Shown here: positions 42,316 through 54,321 of the stretch, piece by piece
Layout of the letters: every line of letters begins with the position of its first letter
Numbering within the stretch: the first letter of the stretch is position 1
Assembly: GCF_024679245.1 (NCBI RefSeq)
Contig: NC_090184.1
Coordinates: 4,468,547 to 4,532,546, forward strand
DNA: 64,000 bases
Origin: Pseudorasbora parva
Lineage: Eukaryota; Chordata; Actinopteri; Cypriniformes; Gobionidae
Reading direction: 5' to 3'
Position numbers and translations under genes: made by a program
Notes under the pieces: generated by a model
Databases searched by the model: none
Told to the model about the DNA's origin: nothing
What the model saw: the letters and a program-made list of their open reading frames with translations, nothing else

Positions 42316-44294
42316 AATCGTTCCATATCCCCTATATAGTGCACTGTCTGATTGTTTCCTATCCCCTATATAGTGCACTGTCTGATCGTTCACTATCCCC
42401 TATATAGTGCACTGTCTGATTGTTTCCTATCCCCTGTATAGTGCACTGTCTGATCGTTCCCTATCCCCTATATAGTGCACTGTCTGATCGTTCCCTATCC
42501 CCTATATAGTGCGCTGTCTGATTGTTTCCTATCCCCTATATAGTGCACTGTCTGATTGTTTCCTATCCCCTATATAGTGCACTGTCTGATCGTTCCCTAT
42601 CCCCTATATAGTGCACTGTCTGATTGTTTCCTATCCCCTATATAGTGCACTGTCTGATAACTCCCTATCCCCTATATAGTGCATTGTCTGATCCCTCCCT
42701 ATCCCCTATAAAGTGCATTGTCTGATCACTCCCTAGTCCCTATATAGTGCACTGTCTGATTGTTTCCTATCCCCTATATAGTGCACTGTCTGATCACTCC
42801 CTATCCCCTATATAGTGCACTGTCTGATCATTCCCTATCCCCTATATAGAGCACTGTCTGATCGTTCCCTATCCCCTATATACTGCACTGTCTGATCATT
42901 CCCTATCCCCTATATAGAGCACTGTCTGATCGTTCCCTATCCCCTATGTAGAGCACTGTCTGATTGTTTCCTATCCCCTATATAGTGCACTGTCTGATCG
43001 TTCCCTATCCCCTATATAGAGCACTGTCTGATCGTTCCCTATCCCCTATATAGAGCACTGTCTGATCGTTCCCTATCCCCTATATAAAGCACTGTCTGAT
43101 CGTTCCCTATCCCCTATATAGAGCACTGTCTGATCGTTCCCTATCCCCTATAGTGCATTGTCTGATCACTCCCTATCCCCTATATAGTGCACTGTCTGAT
43201 TGTTTCCTATCCCCTATATAGTGCACTGTCTGATCGTTCCCTATCCCCTATATAGAGCACTGTCTGATCGTTCCCTATCCCCTATATAGTGCATTGTCTG
43301 ATCACTCCCTATCCCCTATATAGTGCACTGTCTGATCATTCCCTAACCCCTATATAGAGCACTGTCTGATCGTTCCCTATCCCCTATATAGAGCACTATC
43401 TGATCGTTGCCTATCCCCTATATAGAGCATTGTCTGATCACTCCCTATCCCCTATATAGAGCACTGTCTGATTGTTTCCTATCCCCTATATAGTGCACTG
43501 TCTGATCAATCCCTATCCCCTATATAGTGCACTGTCTAATTGTTTAATATCCCCTATATAGTGCACCGTCTGATCACTCCCTATCCCCTATATAGTGCAC
43601 TGTCAGATCACTCCCTATCCCCTATATAGAGCACTGTCTGATCGTTCCCTATCCCCTATATAGTGCACTGTCTGATCACTCCCTTTCCCCTATATAGAGC
43701 ACAGTCTTATCATTCCCTTTCCCCTATATAGTGCATTGTCTGATCACTCCCTAGCCCCTATATAGAGCACTGTCTGATCGTTCCCTATCCCCTATATAGA
43801 GCACTGTCTGATCGTTCCCTATCCCCTATATAGTGCACTGTCTGATCTTTCCCTATCCCCTATATAGTGCACTGTCTGATCGTTCCCTATCCCCTATATA
43901 GTGCACTGTCTGATTGTTCCCTATCCCCTATATAGTGCACTGTCTGATCGTTCTCTATCCCCTATATAGTGCACTGTCTGACCGTTCCCTATCCCCTATA
44001 TAGTGCACTGTCTGATCATTCTCTATCCCCTATATAGTGCACTGTCTGATCGTTCCCTATCCCCTATATAGAGCACTGTCTGATTGTTCCCTATCCCCTA
44101 TATACTGCACTGTCTTTTCGTTCCCTTTCCCCTATATAGTGCATTGTCTGATCACTCCCTATCCCCTATATAGAGCACTGTCTGATCGTTCCATATCCCC
44201 TATATAGTGCATTGTCTGATCGTTCTCTATCCCCTATAGTGCACTGTCTGATTGTTCCTTATCCCCTATATAGTGCACTGTCTTATCGTTCCCT
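42316..44294 (+). repeat. 34-bp minisatellite array 1
   Basis: About 58 tandem copies of a 34-bp unit (ATCGTTCCCTATCCCCTATA then TAGTGCACTGTCTG). Variants alternate GTGCAC with GAGCAC and ATCGTTCC with ATTGTTTC or ATCACTCC. It abuts the DIRS1-like element at 44295. The same unit forms array 2 in inverted orientation. Confidence 0.95.
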
Positions 44295-44299
44295 TGTAT

Positions 44300-45880
44300 C
44301 AAAGCAAGCCATGCCCGGTGTATCAAATTGGGTCGTGAACATTGTGAAAAGGGGCTACTCGCTACAGTTCGTTCGCAGGCCCCCGCGCTTTCGCGCCGTG
44401 GTCGAGACCTCGGTGAAAATCAGCGTCAGTCACGTGCTTCGCACCGAGGTTTCGAAACTGTCAGAGAAGGGTGCGGTGGAGCCCGTTTCCCCATCCCGAA
44501 GCGAGTCGGGCTTCTACAGCCGATACGTTCTCGTTCCGAAGAAAGACGGAGATCTAAGATCTTAAAATTCCTAGATCTAAGGCATTTGAACAAAGCTCTA
44601 ATGTCTCGCTCTTTCAAAATGCTGACGGTGAAACAGATCCTCGTGCGCATTCGCCCCGGGGACTGGTTTTTCACAATAGATCTGAAAGATGCGTACTTTC
44701 ACGTTCAGGTAGCCCCCCACCACAGGCCATTCTTGAGATTCGCCTTCGAGGGGCTGGCTTATCAGTACACGGTCCTGCCATTCGGGTTATCCCTGGTGCC
44801 CCGCATGTTTACGAAATGTATGGACGCGACATTAGCCCCGCTCAGGCTGAAAGGGATGCGGGTGCTCAACTACCTCGACGACTGGCTAGTGATAGCCCAG
44901 TCTCGAGCACAACTACCAACACACAGATCCTGGCTCCTCAACCACTTAGACTGTTTGAGTCTCAGGATCAATATCGCCAAGAGCTCGCTGTCCCCCACTC
45001 AAAAGATATCTTTTCTGGGCATAATTTTAGACTCGAGACTCACGCACGCTCGGCTAACGACACCGCTATCCATCCAGAACATGGCGGCTTCATTCAAAGC
45101 CGGGACTCGTGTTCCCCTGAAACATGCCTCGGCATCGTCAGTGCTCAGGCTGGGACTGTTATGCAAGCGTCCCCTCCAGCGTTGGCTACACGCCCGTGTC
45201 CCTCCTTACGTATGGAAATGGGGCCGTCTTCCCGTCAAAGTAAACCACAGCGGTGTCAAAGCTTTGGCTCCTTGGACAGGGACAGAGTGGTATCGGAGGG
45301 GCGTGCTTATGGGCACGGTTACGTAGTTGAAAGTGGTCTCGACAGATGCCTCCACTCGAGGGTGGGGAGCCCTACACGAGGGCAAGCCGATCTCTGGCCT
45401 GTGAACAGAAACAGAGAAACTGCTGCACATAAACTGTCTAGAGATGAAAGCGGTCGCCTTATCGCTGAGAGCTTTCCTTCCACATATAAAGAACCACCAC
45501 GTCTTGGTTCGTACAGACAACATGTCGGTGGTAGCGTATATAAATCGCCAGGGCGGCCTGAGATCACATTCTCTTCACCGCATGGCGAAGCATTTCCTTT
45601 TATGGGCAGAGCACAACCTGAGCTCCTTGAGGGCGGCTCACGTGCCAGGTATTCTGAATCTGGGTCCGGATATGTTATCCAGGGGACCCATTCCCCCAGG
45701 GGAATGGTCTCTTCACCCGCAAACGGTTCTCTTAATTTGGAACACCTTCGGCAGAGTAAAGGTGGATCTCTTCGCCTCAGAAGACAACACTCACTGCCCA
45801 ATATTTTTCTCCAAACGCAGGGACGCCCTGGCCCATGTCTGGCCCAATCTCCCGCTATATGCTTTCCCTCCGATCGCGAT
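44300..45880 (+). pseudogene. DIRS1-like reverse transcriptase and RNase H, 5' part
   Basis: RT motifs: SGFYSRYVLVPKKDG (about 44507), DWFFTIDLKDAYFHV (44665), YTVLPFGLSLVPRMF (44770) and NYLDDWLVIA (44870). RNase H motifs: STDASTRGWGAL (about 45340), a Glu-containing CLEMKAVALS, and RTDNMSVVAYINRQGG (about 45510). Breaks: a frameshift near 44560, TAG at about 45324, and TGA at about 45403 in the RNase H region. The reading frame then meets retrotransposon 2 after FPPIA and resumes beyond it at 54322. Confidence 0.85.
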
Positions 45881-46815
45881 TGTTACGTACGCAGTGCTAC
45901 GTAGTTTTTTTTGTTTGTTATACATAGGTATACATGTTGTGTGTTACGTACATGGTTACGTATTTTTGTCTTGAGATCACGCTGGGCCTGATATGTGAGT
46001 GTGTATTTGTATCAGCTGCCTTTGTTTCAGAGCTGGAACGTGAGTGGACGATCGCTTGTAAATCGACGGACGTCATGCTGACGTCAGGCGGATACCACCA
46101 ATCAGCGGTCGCGAGGCTCTTTATGAATGGAGCAAGTTGAAAGAGACAGTGTGCTCTGACTTTGGGGAGAGAGAGCACGCTCGGTGACGACGGTCTCTCG
46201 TTCGAGAGTCCAGTCCGAGAGTCTAATCAAATCTGGTTACTTTATGAGAGTTTCTGAGTCTTCTGTCATCTGTTCACTTCCCGCAGTGAAAGGGGTAAGA
46301 GAGGTTGTGAGCCAGTAAGCAGGTCGCGACCTACATTCACACACACGTAGCTCAAATCATGTATTAGACACACCAGGCTCAGGAGTGGTGCTGTTATGTA
46401 TGTTTTGATTTTGGTTTAGTTAGGAAGTGTAGTTATGGCGTTTGCAGACGTCGAAGATGTGTTTTTTTCTACATCTTTTGTTGTTAGTTAGTTTAGTTGC
46501 TTTGACTCTTTAGTTAGAGAAGTTTTGTTATGTTTGGTTCTTTGATTTAACCATTCGTTTGCTCCTTCTCTCTCCCCACTTTTGATGTCTGTTTGATCCT
46601 GACTGCTCGTACATTTGTTAATTTACTTTTTATATCATTACTTTTCACTAATTACTTTACAATAATATTCACATTAAATACTTTTCAAATGAGATTAAAG
46701 TGTCGCTCGTTCATTTGCATGTTCCCTTTCACTATCTGTCACGCACACACCTCTATTGTGTTATGTCTGATAATATGCTAGACATTTTTACATCTACTTA
46801 ACGAGGGACGTAACA
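45881..46815 (+). repeat. 5' LTR of Gmr1-type retrotransposon 2
   Basis: 935 bp starting TGTTACGTACGC and ending GGACGTAACA, with short inverted ends. About six substitutions and two small indels against the 3' LTR by eye (under 1% divergence). Preceded by GCGAT. Confidence 0.93.
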
Positions 46816-46819
46816 TATT

Positions 46820-46837
46820 TGGGGGCTCGTCCGGGAT
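46820..46837 (+). other. Primer-binding site, tRNA-Pro type
   Basis: TGGGGGCTCGTCCGGGAT lies four bases after the LTR. It equals the well-known proline-tRNA primer-binding sequence used by several retroelements. Confidence 0.85.
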
Positions 46838-47002
46838 CTTAAGATTGTTATCTCTTTCTTTTGTTTGAGATTCAATTTTAATATTCTATATTGATTACAA
46901 TTGCATCCCGGTTAATTGGTGTGTGCGTGTGCGTTTGTGTGGGGATCCTGCAATCGAAGGGAGTCGTTTGTGTTGTGAGTAAGTATCGTGGAAAAGAGAA
47001 TA

Positions 47003-48120
47003 ATGAGTACTTTTGATTTGCAATCATTTATTGCTGATCCAACTTTAGAAACTTTTGAGCGTTGTAGAAAAGACGAGTTGCTGCAGATCGCGGATCACTA
47101 TCGCATTCCTGTGGTGAGGCAAGCATTAAAGCAGGTTATTAAAAATGAGATTTTGAAACATTTGGTCGAACTAAAAGTGTTTTTATTTCCAGTTGCGGAT
47201 AGTGAAAAGGCTGGCATGTCGGCTGTGGAAAGGCGCTTGTCTAGTGTGGGGAATGTGGAAGTGGCAACAGGTGAGCACGCTGAGGTGGAGGCGGAGGCCG
47301 AGCCCAAGGCAGTCTTGCCGCCCTTCTACCCGCTGTCTCCGCGTTCTGGGGAGTCTGGGGGTGACGCGCGACTTAAAGTCCGTTTAGCCCGACTCCAGAT
47401 GGAGACGCAGGAGCGAGCTGAGACGCGCCAAGCCGAAATGAAGCTACGCCTGGAGGTCCGTAGACTGGAAATCGAGGCTGACAAACAGGTAAAACTGCGG
47501 CGGCTCGAGTTAGAGTCAGCGAAGGTTGTCCCTGACCGAGTTGTGCAGCCTAATCCTGTTAGCCCTGTTGGTACTTCAGTTAATTCGGCAAACTCTGTGA
47601 GTGATATTTCGACTGCTACATTTGATATTAGTAAACATATTGCTTTGGTGCCTCACTTTCGGGAATCTGAAGTGGACGCGTATTTTGCTGCTTTTGAGCG
47701 TGTGGCTGCTGCTCTTCGTTGGCCAAAAGAGGTTTGGTGTCTTTTATTACAGTGCCGTTTAGTTGGTAAAGCACAGGATGTTTGTTCGGTGCTCTCGTTG
47801 GAGGAAAGCCTGCAGTATGATGTAGTGAAGAATGCTGTTCTCCGCGCATATGAGTTGGTGCCTGAGGCGTATCGGCAACGTTTCAGGAACCATAGAAAAG
47901 TAGCTCAACAAACTTTTGTGGAATTCGCCCGTGAGAAGGGAGTTCTTTTTGATAAATGGTTGTCTACGAATAATGTGCAGGATTTGAGTTCGCTGAGAGA
48001 GCTAATGCTTTTAGAGGATTTTAAAAATTGTCTGTCAGAACGAGTAGTCACGTATTTAAATGAGCAAAAGGCTACGTCGCTTTCACAAGCCGCGGTTCTC
48101 GTCGACGAGTATGTGTTAAC
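47003..48120 (+). pseudogene. gag of retrotransposon 2, SCAN-like C-terminus, interrupted
   Basis: The ATG at 47003 begins MSTFDLQSFIADPTLETFER. A charged coiled-coil region follows (about 47370-47520: ETRQAEMKLRLEVRRLEIEA). The capsid starts near FDISKHIALVPHFRESEVDA and runs through ALRWPKEVWCLLLQCRLVGK. The SCAN-like block is ELVPEAYRQRFRNHRK, SSLRELMLLEDFKNCLSERV and TYLNEQKATSLSQAAVLVDE. The frame is broken at 48121 by a hAT insertion, after which it reads 34 non-homologous residues to a stop at 48221-48223. The zinc knuckle lies beyond the insert. Confidence 0.85.
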
Positions 48121-49623
48121 CATGGGCGTAGATTACGCGGGGGACGCGGGGGACGTGTCCCCCTCACTTTTAATAAAATGTATTTTCGTCCCCCGCACTT
48201 TTACTGGTTCTCACCGATCCTAGTCGACCCGCTCCGAGCGGGATCCGAACCGGCGTTACCTGCGCGAGCGCTGGCAAGGTAACAGGGATGCTAAAAACAG
48301 CTTTCTTTAATCTGGGTTGATAGCGCGCTTCTTGAGGTCACAGGCAATGTTAGAAACATAGAAACCAATGTGAATACATCAAGATTTAAATTCAGAGACA
48401 AAAAATAATCTATACATGACCTGTCATTTTATTCGAATCTAAATATGAGAAGGGCGCTCTCACAGAATGTCAAACGTGGATTCGTAGAAGTAATATCCTG
48501 TCACGCTGGAGCTGCAGCTGAAGGAAAACAATCGTTATGAGTAATGAATGAAACGTGACGACGACAATCAGACGATTGCGACAAATATGCTTTATGTGTG
48601 TTTTTCAAGTCATCTCAATGTAGGCTATTTATTGACAATAAAGTATAGGCTATCATATGAATAATGCAGCTTTTTTAATGTTTATTATCTTCTGCTCACC
48701 ACGGCTGCATTTATGTAATCAAAAATAGTTCAAAAAGTAATATTTTGAAATATTATTACAAATTAAAACAGCTTTTTTCCTATGTGAATATATAGTAATT
48801 TATTCCTGTGATCAAAGCTGAATTTATCATTACTCCAGTCTTCAGTGTCACATGATCCTTCACTAATCACTCTCATATGAGGATTTCATAATCAAGAAAC
48901 ATTTATGATTATTATCTGTGTCGAAAACAGTTGTGCTGCTTAAAAATGTTGTGGAAATGATAGCCTACATGTTATTTTTCAGGATTCCTTAATGAATAGA
49001 AAGTTCAATGGACAGCATTTATTTGCGTTCATTAAATAAATTATTATCTTTTGTAATATTAAAAATATCACTTGTGATCAATTAAATGCATGTCTGATCA
49101 ACAAAAGTATTAATTTCTCTCTTTTTTAATTTTACCACAAATGTTTAGATGGTTTCCAGAAAAATTAAGCATCACCATGAGCAGCACAACTGATATAATC
49201 ATAAATGTGTGTTGATCATCAGATCCTCATATGGGAATGATTAGTGAAGGATCATGTGACACTGAAGACTGGAGTAATGATGATAAATTCAGCTTTGATC
49301 ACAGGAATAAATTACACTTTACTATATATTCACATAGAGAACAGCATGGTTCACATTAGAATATATATTTATTTTTTTACATTGCATAAAATCTATGGAG
49401 TCTTAATGCACAAGTGTTTGTAGGTTAGTATATAAACCAATCATAAAATTGGCACAAAAATAGGAGAATAATATTATAGATATTAATTAGTGGTTATTGT
49501 TCAGCAGTGTATTTGATATCTTGCCCAATTAAAAGCAAGAGATGCGATAAATTATATTGGTCCAAAAAAAAAAAAAAAATCATTTCTGTCCCCCTCACTT
49601 CTGAAAAGATGGCTACGCCCCTG
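48121..49623. mobile_element. hAT-type non-autonomous element inside retrotransposon 2 gag
   Basis: Ends CATGGGCGTAG and (inverted) CAGGGGCGTAG, flanked by GTGTTAAC at 48113-48120 and 49624-49631. An 8-bp duplication and CA-GGGGCG ends indicate hAT. Inside is an inverted pair of the ATCATGTGACACTGAAGACT repeat (about 48670-48960 against 49160-49370) and a tRNA-like stretch with GGATCCGAACCGGCG (about 48240). No transposase. Insert plus one duplication is 1511 nt, and its removal brings the gag frame exactly into the downstream frame. Confidence 0.9.
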
Positions 49624-49631
49624 GTGTTAAC

Positions 49632-52600
49632 GCACAAGAATGTGTTTGTTTCAGTCCGACCAGAGAAAATAGTGAGAGTGCCTTCAGCGCAGAACTCGAG
49701 CGCCGGTGCGAGAGGTAGTTCATCACCAAACAAGGAGGTACGAGAATGCTATTATTGTCACAAAGTGGGACACCTGATTTCTGATTTTTCGGTGTTAAAA
49801 CGTAAGAATCAGCAAGGATCATTAAAACCTGTTAATTTTTTGAAGACTGTGCCTGAAACTGTTCTAGAAAAAGATGAGATTGATGCAGGGTTCAAACCAT
49901 TTGTGATGAAGGGCTTAATCTCCGTTAATGGCAGGTCTGCCGAGCAGAAAGAGGTGCAAATTTTGCGTGACACAGGAGCGATTCAGTCATTTATAATTTC
50001 CGACGCACTTCCTTTATCAGAGCAGACATTTTGTGGGTCAAGTGTCTTAGTTCAAGGGATTGAAATGGGAGTTGTGCAGGTGCCGTTGCACCAGATACAT
50101 TTACAATGTGAGTTAGTTTCAGGTTTTGTCAAGGTTATTGTACGTTCTTCCTTTCCGGTGAAGGGCGTTGCAGTAATTCTCGGGAACGATTTGGCCGGCG
50201 GTAAGGTGTTGCCTGTGTTAGAAGTCGTTAATACACCTGACTGTTTTATTCCTGCGGATGACATCTCTGCTAATTTTCCGGAGGTATTTGCTGCTAGTGT
50301 AGTGACGCGTGCACAAAAACGCAGAATTGGAGATGACATTGTGCTGTCTGATTCTTTCATGTCACCTGTGTTTAATGTGGCATCTGAGTTAGATCCAAAT
50401 ATCTCTGAAAAGGTGAGACCTGATGGAACTTCTGTTGACGTTGCGACTGCGTCTGAGTTCTTAGCTGAACCTATTTCTTTTGAACGCATTAAGACTGCGC
50501 AGAGGGAAGATGTGTCGCTGGCTAACTGTTTTTCTGCTGCGGAAAATGTTAAATTTGATAAACCTGGTTCGGCTAAATATATGGTTGACAGTGGGCTGTT
50601 CCTGAGGAAGTGGCATCCTGATTCAGGGGTGGAGACTGAGTGGGATGCTGTTTGTCAGATTGTTCTGCCTACTGTCTATCGTAAACAAGTATTGAGTTTG
50701 GCACATGATCATGAGTTGGCGGGTCATTTGGGGGTGACAAAAACTTACAATCGTATTCTGAAACATTTTTTCTGGCCTGGCCTGAAAAGAGATGTATCAC
50801 AGCACTGCCGCACCTGTCATGAGTGTCAGGTGATGGGCAAGCCAAACCAAAAGATTCCTCCAGCACCTCTGATTCCGATTCCTGTTATCTGTGAACCGTT
50901 CGAACATGTGATTTTGGATTGTGTGGGTCCTTTTCCAAAATCCAAAACAGGTAATCAATTTCTTTTAACAATTATGTGCTCAGCAACACGTTTTCCGGAA
51001 GCTGTCCCCTTGAGAAGAATAACTGCGCCTATTATCATTAAAGCTTTGCTTAAATTTTTCTCTACGTTCGGATTGCCAAAAATAGTGCAGACAGACCAGG
51101 GAACGAATTTTCTCTCGAATGTTTTTAGACAAGTGTTGAAAACTTTGGGTATCTCACATCGAATATCGAGCACGTATCATCCTGAGAGTCAGGGTGTGAT
51201 AGAAAGTTTTCACCAGACGTTGAAGTCAATGTTGAGAAAGTATTGTATGAGTTCTGGTAAAGAGTGGGATGACGGAGTTCCACTAGTATTGTTTGCAGTT
51301 CGTGAGGCAACGCAAGAATCCTTAGGATTTAGTCCTGCAGACTTGGTATTCGGACATACAGTACGAGGTCCACTAAAGGTACTGAAGGACGGAATGATGA
51401 ATGATACAAAGCTGGTAAAGCAAGGTGTGCTGGATTATGTTAGTCGGTTTCGAGAACGATTGCATAATGCATGCTCGTTAGCACGCGCTTCGCTCTCAGT
51501 TACTCAAGAGGGCATGAAGAAACGTTACGATCGGAAAGCTGTTGTGCGAGAAATTCGACCTGACGATGAAGTTCTTGTATTGTTACCAATACCTGGTTCA
51601 GTTCTGACCGCTCGGTTCTCTGGGCCGTATAAGGTATCAAAGCGATTGAGTGAGACAGATTTTGTAATACATACACCTGACCGTAAACGAAAGTTTCGCA
51701 CCTGTCACATCAACATGTTGAAGCTATATTGTTCGCGTATGCGATTTGACAGATCGCCGGAGGAAACAGGAAAGCCTGTGGCGACTTTGAGTGAAGTTTC
51801 AGCCGCTGCCGTCATCGCTGTCCCTGATGCCGCCGCAGCGAGTGGTGATATGTCGGCGATACCTTTGGGTGAGTGTGACTCTGATGATGGGTTTGCACTT
51901 CGTAATGATTTGTCAACTTGTGGCAGACTTGTGAATTCGGAAATTTTGAGAAATTTGCCCGCTAAACTTGACAATCTGCACGAATCCCAGCAACAGGATA
52001 TTACTCGGTTAATTCGAGAATTTTCTGTGCTGTTCAGTGATGTGCCAACCCAGACCCATGTGATACAGCATGATATTCAAGTGACGTGTGATCGTGCTAT
52101 TAAACAACATGCTTATCGAGTGAACAATAACAAACGTTCTGTGATGAAAACTGAGGTCGAGTATCTTTTGAGAAACAATTTAGCTGAACCTAGTTATAGT
52201 CCGTGGAGTTCTCCTTGTTTGCTGGTCCCGAAGCCTGACGGTGCATTTCGTTTTTGCACGGATTATCGCAAAGTTAATGCCGTGACTGTACCAGATAGCT
52301 ATCCTCTTCCTAGGATGGAAGACTGTATAGATAACCTCGGTTCTGCTAAGTTTGTTACGAAATTAGATTTGCTGAAAGGGTATTGGCAAGTGCCATTGAC
52401 TGCTCGAGCGGCAGAAATTTCAGCTTTCGTAACCCCTGACAATTTTTTTTACAATATCGCGTTATGGCGTTCGGGCTGCGAAACGCCCCAGCCACTTTTC
52501 AGCGCCTCGTAAATATTGTTTTGTCGGGAGTTCAGAACTGTAATGCATATTTAGATGACTTAGTGATTTATTCGTCTACTTGGTCTGAGCATTTGACTGT

Positions 52601-53351
52601 TCTTCGGACAGTTTTTGACCGGTTGGCTGGTGCTTCCCTTACAGTTAATTTGATCAAATGCGAATTCGGTAAAGCCACCATCACTTACTTGGGTAAGGAG
52701 GTAGGGCAAGGTCAAGTGCGTCCTGTCAGTGCCAAAGTATCTGCTATTGCGGATTTCCCTGTTCCTACGACTAGACGAGAGTTACGTCGTTTTCTAGGAA
52801 TGGCTGGTTATTATAGAAGTTTTTGCAAGAACTTCTCTGTTGTAGTACATCCGTTGACCAGTCTGTTAAGTCCAGCGAATGTTTTTACTTGGACTGACGC
52901 GTGTCAGCATGCGTTTGACAGCGCAAAGCTGTTGTTGACCAGTGAACCTGTCCTCGCTGCTCCGGAGTTTTCACGTGCTTTTAAAGTTGAAGTAGACGCT
53001 AGTGCTTTAGGTATGGGTGCGGTTCTTATTCAAGAGGATGATGAGGGACTTGAGCATCCTATTTGTTACTTTTCACGGAAATTTAATCGACATCAACGAA
53101 ATAATTCTACCATCGAGAAAGAAGCATTGGGTCTGATTCTGGCGTTACAGTTTTTCGAAGTTTATGTAGGTTCATCTGTTCTTCCTGTCACTGTGTATAC
53201 GGACCACAATCCTTTGGTGTTTTTGACTCGGATGTGTAATCACAATCAACGCCTGATGCGTTGGTCGTTGATTGTGCAGAATTATAACTTGATTATTAAG
53301 CACAAAAAGGGGTCTGAAAATATCCTTGCTGACACTTTATCTAGAGCTTAA
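49632..53351 (+). pseudogene. gag 3' end and pol of retrotransposon 2: PR, INT, RT, RNase H; one frameshift
   Basis: Open from 49507 to 52512, with true element sequence starting after the hAT insert. The zinc knuckle CYYCHKVGHLISDF has Phe in place of the last Cys. Then protease DTG (RDTGAIQSF, about 49968), integrase finger HDHELAGHLG...CRTCHEC, and catalytic residues in ILDCVGPF (50917), TDQGTNF (51090) and VIESFHQT (51199). RT has RFCTDYRKVN (52249). Near a T8 run (52443-52450) the frame changes, consistent with a single lost base. It continues as FGLRNAPATFQR, AYLDDLVIYS (52540) and RNase H DASALGMGAVL, STIEKEALGL and YTDHNPLVF, ending with LSRA at 53351. Confidence 0.9.
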
Positions 53352-53384
53352 AAGCTGCCTTAGGAAAAATCTTAAGAGGGTGAG

Positions 53385-54321
53385 TGTTACGTACGCAGTG
53401 CTACGTAGTTTTTTTTGTTTGTTATACATAGGTATACATGTTGTGTGTTACGTACATGGTTACGTATTTTTGTCTTGAGATCACGCTGGGCCTGATATGT
53501 GAGTGTGTATTTGTATCAGCTGCCTTTGTTTCAGAGCTGGAACGTGAGTGGACGATCGCTTGTAAATCGACGGACGTCATGCTGACGTCAGGCGGATACC
53601 ACCAATCAGCGGTCGCGAGGCTCTTTATGAATGGAGCAAGTTGAAAGAGACAGTGTGCTCTGACTTTGGGGAGAGAGAGCACGCTCGGTGACGACGGTCT
53701 CTCGTTCGAGAGTCCAGTCCGAGAGTCTAATCAAATCTGGTTACTTTATGAGAGTTTCTGAGTCTTCTGTCATCTGTTCACTTCCCGCAGTGAAAGGGGT
53801 AAGACAGGTTGTGAGCCAGTAAGCAGGTCGCGACCTACATTCACACACACGTAGCTCAAATCATGTATTAGACACACCAGGCTCAGGAGTGGTGCTGTTA
53901 TTTATGTTTTGATTTTGGTTTAGTTAGGAAGTTTAGTTATGGCGTTTGCGGACGTCGAAGATGTTTTTTTTCTACATCTTTTGTTGTTAGTTAGTTTAGT
54001 TGCTTTGACTCTTTAGTTAGAGAAGTTTTGTTATGTTTGGTTCTTTGATTTAAGCACCATTCGTTTGCTCCTTCTTTCTCCCCACTTTTGATGTCTGTTT
54101 GATCCTGACTGCTCGTACATTTGTTAATTTACTTTTTATATCATTACTTTTCACTAATTACTTTACAATAATATTCACATTAAATACTTTTCAAATGAGA
54201 TTAAAGTGTCGCTCGTTCATTTGCATGTTCCCTTTCACTATCTGTCACGCACACACCTCTATTGTGTTATGTCTGATAATATGCTAGACATTTTTACATC
54301 TACTTAACGAGGGACGTAACA
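53385..54321 (+). repeat. 3' LTR of Gmr1-type retrotransposon 2
   Basis: 937 bp, near-identical to the 5' LTR. Differences seen include GAGAGG/GACAGG, ATGTAT/ATTTAT, GTGTAG/TTTAG and a 3-bp indel near 54055. Followed by GCGAT. Confidence 0.93.

Larger units (their letters stand above)
45881..54321 (+). mobile_element. Ty3/gypsy retrotransposon 2, Gmr1-type (PR-INT-RT-RH order)
   Basis: LTRs at 45881-46815 and 53385-54321 are flanked by GCGAT at 45876-45880 and 54322-54326. It has a tRNA-Pro-type primer-binding site, gag, then protease, integrase, RT and RNase H in that order, again the Gmr1-branch layout. It is inserted into the DIRS1-like element, within its RNase H-to-recombinase region. 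A 1.5-kb hAT element is inserted between the gag capsid and the zinc knuckle. One further frameshift lies in RT. Without the hAT insert the element would be about 6.9 kb. Its sequence differs strongly from retrotransposon 1, so it is a separate family. No envelope gene. Confidence 0.93.

Noticed and set aside
42316..44294. Regularly spaced repeats resembling a CRISPR array
   Set aside because: Units are contiguous 34-bp tandem copies with no unique spacers, in a vertebrate genome with no cas genes. It is a minisatellite.
45934..46178. Open frames inside the LTR (repeated at 53422-53682)
   Set aside because: The same frames occur in both LTR copies and have no resemblance to known proteins. 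They are chance frames in noncoding LTR sequence.
52443..52450. Programmed ribosomal frameshift at the T8 run
   Set aside because: It lies inside the RT domain rather than at a gag-pol boundary. A single-base loss in a homopolymer explains it better.
45881..54321. Endogenous retrovirus, because of the proline-type primer-binding site
   Set aside because: There is no envelope gene, and integrase precedes RT. This is a Gmr1-type retrotransposon.
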